DNA of 7,379 nucleotides from Nocardioidaceae bacterium (GCA_013811715.1 JACCUS010000132.1:1-7379); one strand, 5' to 3'; positions 1-5,203 are shown, numbered from the stretch's first letter. Notes: generated by a model from the sequence alone, not told the origin. Numbers and translations are program-made.

Positions 1-262
1 ACACCACGGCGAGCCCGAGCCCCACCAAGACGGTCGGCTTCCAAACGAACCCCGTGAGCCACCTCGAGACCTCGAAGACCAAGGTCCAGAACAGTCGGAT
101 GAGCCCGGTGAAGTACAGGGCCAGCGGGATCAGCGCGAAGCCCGCCCACCTCACTCCGCTGGCGACTCCGCGTCGCTTCCACGCCCAGAAGGCGGCGGCG
201 CCGAGGAGCGCGGTGAGCACGAGGGCATTCGGCAACCAGACAATCTCGGCATAGGAGGGCAC
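1..262 (-). CDS. Small actinobacterial membrane protein, function unknown (partial, N-terminal 87 residues)
   Basis: This minus-strand reading frame begins at GTG (262-260), has an in-frame stop just upstream (277-275), and runs open off the left edge. Its 87 visible residues begin VPSYAEIVWLPNALVL and show three hydrophobic stretches: about residues 8-28, followed by the basic patch KRR; about 39-63; and about 73 to the edge, beginning VWKPTVLVGLG. The abundant Trp, Leu and Phe, and the basic residues between hydrophobic stretches, indicate a multi-pass inner-membrane protein rather than a shadow frame. It resembles, from memory, a family of short actinobacterial membrane proteins often labelled 'cellulose synthase' without good reason, which carry a 'KPTV' element before the last membrane segment and a charged C-terminal tail. 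No catalytic motif is visible. A weak AGG lies upstream of the GTG. It is transcribed divergently from infC and shares the intergenic control region. The start and the coding call are fairly sure; the function is unknown. Confidence 0.72.
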   Translation of the reverse strand, partial: MPSYAEIVWLPNALVLTALLGAAAFWAWKRRGVASGVRWAGFALIPLALYFTGLIRLFWTLVFEVSRWLTGFVWKPTVLVGLGLAVV

Positions 263-306
263 CGGACAAGCCTGTCACACCTGACGGGCGTCGGTGTCGT
301 CGTAGT

Positions 307-328
307 CGGCCAGAACTGACTCTGGCCG
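307..328. repeat. Perfect 8-bp inverted repeat in the divergent intergenic region
   Basis: CGGCCAGA (307-314) and TCTGGCCG (321-328) are exact complements around the 6-base spacer ACTGAC. No T-run follows on either strand, so it does not look like a terminator. It sits between the two divergent genes, upstream of the proposed infC promoter, where an operator for a dimeric regulator could lie. The core GGCCGG also recurs nearby (352-357), so local GC-rich composition may account for part of it. Confidence 0.5.
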
Positions 329-383
329 GCATCGGTCCGCCCAGGGGTTCGGCCGGCAGGATGTGGCGGCTGCCGGTGCCGGC

Positions 384-392
384 TGCTAGCCT
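384..392 (+). promoter_or_regulatory. Candidate extended -10 promoter for the infC operon
   Basis: TGC followed by TAGCCT (387-392) fits an extended -10 element (TGnTAnnnT) for the housekeeping sigma factor. The region about 17 bases upstream (about 364-369) has only a poor match to a -35, which extended -10 promoters tolerate. Transcription would start near 399, giving a leader of about 255 bases before the infC start and placing the possible leader ORF about 30 bases into the transcript. This is inferred from motif and position only. Confidence 0.35.
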
Positions 393-427
393 TGAGGTCG
401 CCTGTCGTCCCCATCTCCGGAAGGGGA

Positions 428-499
428 ATGCAGCGCTCGGTTCTGGGCGTTGTGACAGGTACACAAGCGGAGACCACTCCCACCCGCATCGACGTCTAG
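428..499 (+). CDS. Possible 23-residue leader peptide upstream of infC
   Basis: ATG at 428 opens a frame of 23 codons that ends at TAG (497-499). The peptide starts MQRSVLGVVTG and ends TPTRIDV. A purine run (GGAAGGGGA, 419-427) lies directly before the ATG, but its spacing is too tight for an ideal ribosome site. The stop codon falls in the loop of a small hairpin (490-505), and three further hairpins, the last a terminator, follow. That arrangement would suit translation-coupled attenuation. The peptide shows no obvious run of one regulatory amino acid, although Thr is frequent (5 of 23). It may equally be a chance ORF; conservation in relatives would decide. Confidence 0.28.
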   Translation: MQRSVLGVVTGTQAETTPTRIDV

Positions 500-596
500 T
501 CGTCGGGTCTGTCGAGGCGCCTAGCGCTTCGCCGTACATCCGTTCACGACAGCGGGTGGACGTTGGTGGCTTCCGTGTGTGATGCGCGGAGGCCAC
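490..596 (+). ncRNA. Structured infC leader RNA with four consecutive hairpins
   Basis: Four stems can be drawn in series in the transcript upstream of infC. The first pairs 490-494 with 501-505 (CGACG/CGTCG), with the leader-ORF stop in its loop. The second pairs 513-520 with 524-531 (8 pairs, one G-U, loop CTA). The third pairs 541-547 with 556-562 (7 pairs, one G-U). The fourth is the terminator stem, 566-575 with 587-596. Such an ordered array just before an initiation-factor and ribosomal-protein operon suggests a regulatory leader. I do not recognise it as a T-box or any named riboswitch. The Firmicutes L20 leader regulates a similar operon, but I cannot show homology. The structures were folded by eye. 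Confidence 0.45.
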
Positions 597-606
597 TTCT
601 TGTTTG
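565..606 (+). terminator. Intrinsic terminator or attenuator in the infC leader
   Basis: GTGGCTTCCG (566-575) pairs over ten consecutive positions (one G-U) with CGGAGGCCAC (587-596). The stem can grow by three inner pairs to leave a 5-base loop. A T-rich tract, TTCTTGTTTG (597-606), follows directly, completing a standard Rho-independent terminator on the plus strand. No complete plus-strand gene longer than the possible leader ORF lies upstream in the window, and the neighbouring upstream gene points the other way. The natural reading is therefore an attenuator that some transcripts must pass to reach infC. No clear downstream promoter fits between it and the infC start. Confidence 0.7.
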
Positions 607-644
607 TCGAAGATGCGGTCCGCGTTGACTCATCGGACAACAAC

Positions 645-657
645 AGGAGGACCCATC
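645..657 (+). promoter_or_regulatory. Ribosome binding site and AUC start codon of infC
   Basis: A full AGGAGG (645-650) is followed by a 4-base spacer and ATC (655-657). No ATG, GTG or TTG lies at a suitable distance. The in-frame upstream TTG (604) and ATG (613) have no Shine-Dalgarno, and the TTG overlaps the terminator's T-tract. The in-frame TTG at 667 is 16 bases away and would trim conserved residues. Reading from ATC gives (M)STELRVNDRIRV, which matches where I recall mycobacterial IF3 beginning. Confidence 0.72.
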
Positions 658-1332
658 AGCACGGAGTTGCGTGTCAACGACCGTATCCGCGTTGCCGAGG
701 TGCGACTCGTCGGACCCGGCGGTGAGCAGGTCGGCATCGTCCGCATCGACGATGCGTTGCGACTGGCCCAGGAGTCCGACCTCGACCTGGTCGAGGTCGC
801 ACCGACGGCCCGGCCGCCTGTCTGCAAGCTCATGGACTACGGCAAGTTCAAGTACGAGAACGCCCAGAAGGCCCGGGAGACGCGGCGCAACCAGACCAAC
901 ACGGTCATCAAGGAGATGAAGCTTCGCCCGAAGATCGACGCCCACGACTACGAGACCAAGAAGGGTCACGTCGTGAGGTTCTTGAACCAGGGCGACAAGG
1001 TCAAGATCACGATCATGTTCCGCGGCCGTGAGCAGCACCGCCCCGAGCTGGGGTTCCGGCTGCTCCAGCGCCTCGCAGGGGACGTCGAGGAGCTCGGCTT
1101 CGTCGAGTCGACACCCAAGCAGGACGGACGCAACATGGTCATGGTCCTCGGCCCGCACAAGAAGAAGTCCGAGGCCAAGGCCGACGCCAAGGTGGAGCGG
1201 GAGCGGAGGGCGGCCGACCGGCGCGCTGACCGCGACGCGGAGCGAGCTGAGCGCACCGAACGCTCAGCGGCCGCGAAAGAGGAGCCCAAGAAAGAGCGTC
1301 GGCGCTCGGAGAACCTCGACCCCGATATGTGA
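655..1332 (+). CDS. infC: Translation initiation factor IF-3, probable AUC start
   Basis: IF-3 binds the 30S ribosomal subunit, keeps it apart from 50S, and checks the initiator tRNA and start codon. With the AUC start the protein has 225 residues. The N-terminal domain (about 1-70) carries the family signatures RVNDRIRV, VRLVGPGGEQVGIV, LDLVEVAP and ARPPVCKLMDYGKFKYE. A basic helical linker (about 70-85) leads to the C-terminal domain (about 86-170), with KLRPKIDAHDYETKKGH, VKITIMFRGRE and KQDGRNMVMVLGPHKKK. A tail of about 55 residues, very rich in Arg, Glu, Lys and Ala, follows; such tails are common in actinobacterial IF-3 and vary in length. The AUC start is a codon IF-3 itself discriminates against, as with AUU in E. 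coli infC, which allows negative autoregulation. That mechanism is known for E. coli and inferred here. It heads the infC-rpmI-rplT operon. Confidence 0.96.
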   Translation: MSTELRVNDRIRVAEVRLVGPGGEQVGIVRIDDALRLAQESDLDLVEVAPTARPPVCKLMDYGKFKYENAQKARETRRNQTNTVIKEMKLRPKIDAHDYETKKGHVVRFLNQGDKVKITIMFRGREQHRPELGFRLLQRLAGDVEELGFVESTPKQDGRNMVMVLGPHKKKSEAKADAKVERERRAADRRADRDAERAERTERSAAAKEEPKKERRRSENLDPDM

Positions 1333-1337
1333 GGACC

Positions 1338-1362
1338 GCGCGCACTCCCCGCGAGTGCGCGC
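1338..1362 (+). other. Strong RNA hairpin between infC and rpmI
   Basis: GCGCGCACT (1338-1346) and AGTGCGCGC (1354-1362) are perfect 9-bp complements around a 7-base loop. It begins 5 bases after the infC stop and ends 20 bases before the rpmI start. No T-run follows, so it is probably not a terminator. It could be an mRNA stability or processing element, or a protein-binding site; in E. coli, L20 controls this operon by binding mRNA structure upstream of rpmI. A link to L20 here is only a guess. Confidence 0.55.
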
Positions 1363-1382
1363 ATGAGACGAAAGAGCGGCAC

Positions 1383-1577
1383 ATGCCGAAAATGAAGAGT
1401 CACTCAGGCACGCGCAAGCGCGTGAAAACCACGGGCTCGGGCAAGCTGGTGCGCCAAAAGGCCGGCAAGCGCCACCACCTGGAGAAGAAGCCCTCCAAGG
1501 TGACCCGTCGGATGACCGGCGTCACCGAGATCTCGGCTGCCGACCGCAAGAACGTGAAGCGGCTGCTCGGCAAGTGA
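1383..1577 (+). CDS. rpmI: 50S ribosomal protein L35 (bL35)
   Basis: This 64-residue, strongly basic protein begins MPKMKSHSGTRKRVKTTGSG and ends NVKRLLGK, the standard length and composition of bL35. Features typical of the family are the MPKMK(S/T)H(S/K) start, the GKLVRQKAGKRHHLEKK block (about 19-35) and TRRMTG (about 40-45). It is a structural component of the large ribosomal subunit that contacts 23S rRNA. The frame extends upstream to a GTG at 1329 overlapping the infC stop, but the family start is the ATG at 1383. The ribosome site is weak (AAAGAG at 1371-1376), so translation may partly depend on its neighbours. It lies 50 bases after infC and 58 before rplT. Confidence 0.97.
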   Translation: MPKMKSHSGTRKRVKTTGSGKLVRQKAGKRHHLEKKPSKVTRRMTGVTEISAADRKNVKRLLGK

Positions 1578-1635
1578 GGCGCCGCCGCGCCGGCAATGGC
1601 GACCACCCCTGCATCGCACGACTAGGAGTCAAGAA

Positions 1636-2040
1636 GTGGCACGCGTAAAGAGGGCAGTCAACGCCCACAAGAAGCGCCGGGAGACCCTCGAGCGCGCAGC
1701 CGGATACCGCGGTCAGCGCTCGCGGCTGTACCGGAAGGCCAAGGAGCAGGTCACCCACTCGCTGGTCTACAGCTACCGCGACCGCCGCGCCAAGAAGGGC
1801 GAGTTCCGCCGGCTGTGGATCCAGCGCATCAACGCCGCCGCTCGCGCCAACGGCATGACCTACAACCGGTTCATCCAGGGCCTGCGTGCGGCCGACGTCG
1901 AGGTCGACCGCAAGATCTTGGCCGACCTCGCAGTCACCGACGCGGCGGCGTTCACCAAGCTCGTCGAGCTCGCGAAGGCCAACGCGCCCGAGCAGGCGTC
2001 GGCGTCCAAGGCCGAGCCGTCCAAGGCCGCCGCCTCCTGA
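1636..2040 (+). CDS. rplT: 50S ribosomal protein L20 (bL20)
   Basis: L20 binds 23S rRNA early and is needed to assemble the large subunit; in some bacteria it also represses its own operon. The protein has 134 residues. It starts at GTG behind a good AGGAG (1624-1628, 7-base spacer). Family signatures are ARVKRAVNAHKKRRETLERA (about 2-21), GYRGQRSRLYRKAKEQV, YSYRDRRAKKGEFRRLWIQR (about 48-67), INAAARANGMTYNRFI, and the C-terminal DRKILADLAV and FTKLVELAKA. The N-terminal half is a basic RNA-binding extension and the C-terminal half a globular domain. A short Ala/Ser/Lys tail of about 16 residues extends beyond the usual end, as often seen in actinobacteria. Confidence 0.97.
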   Translation: MARVKRAVNAHKKRRETLERAAGYRGQRSRLYRKAKEQVTHSLVYSYRDRRAKKGEFRRLWIQRINAAARANGMTYNRFIQGLRAADVEVDRKILADLAVTDAAAFTKLVELAKANAPEQASASKAEPSKAAAS

Positions 2041-2054
2041 CCGGCACCGAGCTG

Positions 2055-2909
2055 TTGACCTCGCGTTCCGCCCTGGTCAAGTACGCTCGACGGCTTGGTC
2101 GGCGCGCCTTTCGCATGTCTGAGCGGCGGTTCGTCGCCGAAGGGCCGCAGGCGGTCCGGGAGGCGCTGACGGTCCGCGGCTGCGTGGTCGATGTGTTGGC
2201 GACGTACGACGCCAGCGACCGGCACCGTGACCTGACCGAAGCGGCCCGTGCCGCCGGCGCCGACTGGCACCTCGTCGACGAGGCAGCCCTGACTATCCTG
2301 ACCGACACCGTGACGCCGCAGGGGCTGGTGGCGGTGTGCAACTTCGTCGACACCGACCTCGACGACCTCCTCTCGACGCGACCTGGGCCGCCGGGCCTGG
2401 TGGCGATGTGTGCAAGCGTGCGCGACCCGGGCAACGCCGGCACCGTGATCCGGTGTGCGGACGCGGTGGGTGCGCAAGCAGTGATCCTCGCCGGCACCTC
2501 CGTCGACCCGTACAACGGCAAGGCGGTCCGGGCCAGCGTCGGCTCCCTGTTCCACCTGCCGATCGCGTTCAGGGTGACGGTGCCGGAGAGCGTGGACGCG
2601 GTACGCCGGACCGGACTGGGCGTGTTGGCCGCCGACGCCGCCGGGTCGCTCACGCTGGACGACGCGCTGGACTCCGGTCTGCTGTCCCGCCCGACCGCCT
2701 GGATGTTCGGCAATGAGGCGTGGGGCATGGCCGCGGAGGACTCGGCGTTGGCCGACCATGTCGTCCGGGTGCCCATCTACGGTCGGGCCGAGAGCCTCAA
2801 CCTCGCCACTGCGGCCGCCGTGTGCCTGTACGCGTCGGCGCGAGCCCAGCGGAGGCGCTCGTCCAGCGCAGACCCGCGAAGCCAAAGTGACCGGCGTAGG
2901 CTGTCGTAG
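2055..2909 (+). CDS. SpoU/TrmH-family RNA 2'-O-methyltransferase
   Basis: The enzyme transfers a methyl group from S-adenosylmethionine to a ribose 2'-OH in RNA; the target here, probably 23S rRNA, is not known. From TTG (2055) it has 284 residues. The N-terminal substrate-binding domain (about 1-110) contains FVAEGPQAVREAL and the TVTPQGLVAV element. The C-terminal knotted catalytic domain shows motif 1 NAGTVIRCADAVGA (127-140, Arg133), motif 2 FGNEAWG (218-224, Glu221) and motif 3 VPIYGRAESLNLATAAAV (239-256). The last 20 or so residues are a Ser/Arg-rich tail. The open frame extends back over rplT, but that part is a shadow. TTG 2055, 14 bases after the rplT stop, best keeps the helix LLTSRSALVKYARR and has no clear Shine-Dalgarno, so translation may be coupled to rplT. 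ATG 2115 is a poorer alternative. It corresponds by position to mycobacterial tsnR. Confidence 0.93.
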   Translation: MTSRSALVKYARRLGRRAFRMSERRFVAEGPQAVREALTVRGCVVDVLATYDASDRHRDLTEAARAAGADWHLVDEAALTILTDTVTPQGLVAVCNFVDTDLDDLLSTRPGPPGLVAMCASVRDPGNAGTVIRCADAVGAQAVILAGTSVDPYNGKAVRASVGSLFHLPIAFRVTVPESVDAVRRTGLGVLAADAAGSLTLDDALDSGLLSRPTAWMFGNEAWGMAAEDSALADHVVRVPIYGRAESLNLATAAAVCLYASARAQRRRSSSADPRSQSDRRRLS

Positions 2910-2912
2910 GCT
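2895..2912 (+). promoter_or_regulatory. Tandem CGTAGGCT repeat, possible -10 elements for the kinase gene
   Basis: CGTAGGCT occurs twice (2895-2902 and 2905-2912), ten bases apart, across the methyltransferase stop codon. Each copy contains TAGGCT, a good actinobacterial -10 form (TAnnnT). No convincing -35 is seen at the right distance. A transcript starting here would have a leader of about 25 bases before the kinase ATG. It could be a promoter, a helically phased protein site, or chance. Confidence 0.28.
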
Positions 2913-2942
2913 CTGGAGCCGGTGGTGAAAGGGGAGGCGGCG

Positions 2943-3986
2943 ATGTCGGACATCAGTCACGGGCTCCTCTTGGACGTGCTGCCCGACGGCGTGGTGATCG
3001 CGGACGGCGACGGCGTTACCACCCAGTTCAATGTGGCGGCCTCTGTACTGCTGCAGGTCGACCCAACCGCGGCGCTTGGAGCGCATCTGTCCGCCGTGGT
3101 CGCGTTGCAAGACCACGACGGCCGCGACTGGTTCGCCTGCGCGCAGCCCTACACCGGTTTGTCGGCACGACGCCGGTTGCTGGAGTCGTCATGGCATGCC
3201 GCGTCTGGCCGGGAGGTCCTCGTCACGGCGTCGCTGGAGCGTGATCGCCCCGGCGGCAAGGTGACGCGGGTGGCCGTCGGACTGCGCGACGCGAAGTCGA
3301 GAGAACGGGTGGACATGGGACGCTCGGACCTGGTCGCCACGGTCGCTCACGAGCTGCGGTCGCCGCTGACCGGCGTCAAGGGCTTCACCTCGACGCTGCT
3401 GTCGAAGTGGGAACGCTTCACCGAGTCGCAGAAGCTGCTGATGCTGCGCACGGTCGACGCGGACGCCGACCGGCTGACCCGGCTGATCGCGGAGCTCCTC
3501 GACGTGGCCAGGATCGACGCCGGCCGGCTGTCGGTCCGCAAGGAGCCTGTCGACCTCGTCGACGAGGTCAGCCGGCAGCTCGAGCCGCTGGCCGCCGCGG
3601 GCGGCAGGTCGATCACCATGCAGGCAACGGACCAGCCACGGGTGTGGGTCGACAAGGACAAGTTCGCGCAGGTGGTCGCCAACCTGGTCGAGAACGCGGT
3701 CAAGCACGGGGCAGGTGACGTGACCGTCAGCATCCGAGAAGGGGCCGGCCGCGGCGCCGAGCTCATCGTCGACGACGAAGGTAGCGGGATTCCCGAGGAG
3801 ATCAGGCCGCGCATCTTCACGAAGTTCTGGAAGCACGGCCGGCGTGGAGGGTCGGGGCTGGGGTTGTACATCGTCGGGGGGCTGGTCGACGCACACGGTG
3901 GCGACGTGCACGTGGAGTCCTCACCAACGGGTGGGGCCCGGATGCGGGTGACCCTGCCAGAAGGCCAGCCCGCCATCCTCGACTGA
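2943..3986 (+). CDS. Soluble PAS-domain sensor histidine kinase, orphan
   Basis: The protein autophosphorylates on histidine and would pass the phosphate to a response regulator, which is not encoded nearby. It has 347 residues from ATG 2943, chosen because GGGGAGG (2931-2937) lies 5 bases upstream; GTG 2922 is the longer alternative. An N-terminal PAS-like domain (about 7-115) starts LLLDVLPDGVVIADGDGVTT. The HisKA dimerisation domain follows (about 125-195), with the H-box VAHELRSPLTGVKGF and phosphoacceptor His136. The HATPase domain (about 230-340) has the N-box NLVENAVKHG (Asn251), G1 box DDEGSGIP (277-284), F-box FTKFWKHG (292-299) and G2 box GGSGLGLYIV (302-311). All catalytic elements are present. 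There is no transmembrane segment or signal peptide, so it senses a cytoplasmic cue, possibly through a PAS ligand; which one is unknown. I recall a similar kinase at this place in Streptomyces. Confidence 0.94.
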   Translation: MSDISHGLLLDVLPDGVVIADGDGVTTQFNVAASVLLQVDPTAALGAHLSAVVALQDHDGRDWFACAQPYTGLSARRRLLESSWHAASGREVLVTASLERDRPGGKVTRVAVGLRDAKSRERVDMGRSDLVATVAHELRSPLTGVKGFTSTLLSKWERFTESQKLLMLRTVDADADRLTRLIAELLDVARIDAGRLSVRKEPVDLVDEVSRQLEPLAAAGGRSITMQATDQPRVWVDKDKFAQVVANLVENAVKHGAGDVTVSIREGAGRGAELIVDDEGSGIPEEIRPRIFTKFWKHGRRGGSGLGLYIVGGLVDAHGGDVHVESSPTGGARMRVTLPEGQPAILD

Positions 3987-4008
3987 CGGAAACCGACTGG
4001 TGGGTGAC

Positions 4009-4043
4009 CGGGGGAGTTTCCTAGACTCAGTCGACCACCCCCG
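4009..4043 (+). promoter_or_regulatory. Candidate pheST promoter within an inverted repeat
   Basis: The 95-base gap between the kinase gene and pheS contains TAGACT (4022-4027), a good -10 hexamer, with only a weak -35 region near 3998-4004. The -10 lies between the arms CGGGGG (4009-4014) and CCCCCG (4038-4043), which are complementary, with 23 bases between. Transcription would start near 4034, leaving a leader of about 48 bases, too short for a T-box. No terminator with a T-run is seen after the kinase, so read-through is also possible. Confidence 0.35.
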
Positions 4044-4081
4044 TTGTCAGCGCAACCCGTCGAGAGGGAGCCGTACCTGCC

Positions 4082-5185
4082 GTGTCTGGGCCGAACAGCA
4101 ACTACGACCCGGTCGAGGTTGCCCCGCTGCATCCCGAAGAGGTTGCCGCGATGCGTGCCGACGCCATCGCGGCCATCGAGGCCGCCGCGACGCTCGACGA
4201 GCTCAAGGCGGTCCGGCTCGCACACGCCGGCGACCGGTCGCCCATGTCACTGGCAAACCGGGAGATCGGGGCGCTGCCCCCGCAGGCGCGCAAGGAGGCC
4301 GGCATGCGCATCGGGCAGGCGCGAGGCGCTGTCAGCCAGGCACTCGGCCGGCGTGCCGCCGTACTCGAGGCCGAAGCCGAACAGCGGATGCTCGCCGAGG
4401 AGACCGTCGACGTCACCCTCCCGTACGACCGCGACCCGCGGGGGGCCCGGCATCCGCTGACGACGCTGCAGGAGCGGATCGGCGACGTCTTCGTCGCGAT
4501 GGGGTGGGAGGTCGCCGAAGGACCCGAGGTCGAGGCCGAGTGGCTCAACTTCGACGCGCTCAACATGGGCGAGGACCACCCGGCGCGCAGCCTGCAGGAC
4601 ACGTTCTTCCTCGAGCCGCAGGACGCCGGAATCGTGTTGCGCACCCACACCTCACCGGTGCAGGCCCGCACCATGCTGTCCCGCCCTCCACCGGTGTACG
4701 TCGTCTGCCCGGGCCGGACCTACCGCACCGACGAGCTCGACGCCACCCACACCCCGGTGTTCCACCAGGTCGAGGGCCTGGCGGTCGACAAGGGACTCAC
4801 GATGGCGCATCTGAAGGGGACACTCGACGCGTTCGCGACGGCCATCTTCGGTGCGGGAGTCACCACCCGCTTCCGGCCGTCGTACTTCCCGTTCACCGAG
4901 CCCAGCGCCGAGGTCGACCTCGGCTGCTTCGTCTGCAGGGGCCGAGAGCCGGCCGTCACGTCGTGCCGCACCTGCAAGGGCGAGGGCTGGATCGAATGGG
5001 GAGGCTGCGGCGTGGTCAACCCCCGGGTGCTGGTGGCATGCGGAGTCGACCCGGCGACGTATTCCGGCTTCGCCTTCGGGATGGGGATCGACCGCACCTT
5101 GATGTTCCGCCACGGGGTGGAGGACATGCGCGACATGGTCGAGGGCGACGTGCGGTTCACCTTGCCCTTCGGCATGGAACTCTGA
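4082..5185 (+). CDS. pheS: Phenylalanine-tRNA ligase alpha subunit
   Basis: The alpha chain forms the catalytic site of the (alpha-beta)2 phenylalanyl-tRNA synthetase, which activates phenylalanine with ATP and loads it on tRNA-Phe in the cytoplasm. It has 367 residues from GTG 4082, behind GAGGGAG (4064-4070, 11-base spacer). The N-terminal coiled-coil tRNA-binding arm spans about 15-105 and is rich in Ala, Glu and Arg. The class II core follows: motif 1 around HPLTTLQERIGDVFVAMGW (124-142), then LRTHTSPVQART, motif 2 GRTYRTDELDATHTPVFHQV (211-230), and motif 3 GFAFGMGIDRTLMF (329-342, Arg338). An insertion with two Cys pairs, CFVC (282-285) and CRTC (295-298), precedes EGWIEWGGCG. It may bind zinc; I recall it in Streptomyces-type PheS but not in the mycobacterial protein. 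pheT starts 18 bases downstream. Confidence 0.98.
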   Translation: MSGPNSNYDPVEVAPLHPEEVAAMRADAIAAIEAAATLDELKAVRLAHAGDRSPMSLANREIGALPPQARKEAGMRIGQARGAVSQALGRRAAVLEAEAEQRMLAEETVDVTLPYDRDPRGARHPLTTLQERIGDVFVAMGWEVAEGPEVEAEWLNFDALNMGEDHPARSLQDTFFLEPQDAGIVLRTHTSPVQARTMLSRPPPVYVVCPGRTYRTDELDATHTPVFHQVEGLAVDKGLTMAHLKGTLDAFATAIFGAGVTTRFRPSYFPFTEPSAEVDLGCFVCRGREPAVTSCRTCKGEGWIEWGGCGVVNPRVLVACGVDPATYSGFAFGMGIDRTLMFRHGVEDMRDMVEGDVRFTLPFGMEL

Positions 5186-5203
5186 GGGATGGAGAGGTAG
5201 GAC

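Noticed and set aside
151..489. 112-codon minus-strand ORF over the intergenic region
   Set aside because: It overlaps the membrane-protein gene in another frame and has a Pro/Arg/Thr-rich composition with no motif; the membrane-protein frame is more convincing.
551..575. T-box riboswitch in the infC leader
   Set aside because: GGGTGGACG only loosely resembles the T-box sequence; the ACC and following bases are missing, no Stem I is visible, and the downstream gene is not a T-box target.
361..582. 73-codon plus-strand ORF in the infC leader
   Set aside because: It has no ribosome site, covers the putative promoter, and its stop falls inside the terminator hairpin; the composition looks random.
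604..654. N-terminal extension of IF-3 from TTG 604 or ATG 613
   Set aside because: Neither start has a Shine-Dalgarno, the added residues are not family-like, and the AGGAGG would then lie inside the coding region.
1815..2054. Upstream extension of the methyltransferase frame
   Set aside because: This part overlaps rplT in another frame and reads as Arg/Gln/His-rich shadow sequence not found in the family.
1860..3116. 418-codon minus-strand open frame
   Set aside because: It is antisense to rplT, the methyltransferase and the kinase start, all of which have clear family motifs. Its composition is that of a shadow frame.
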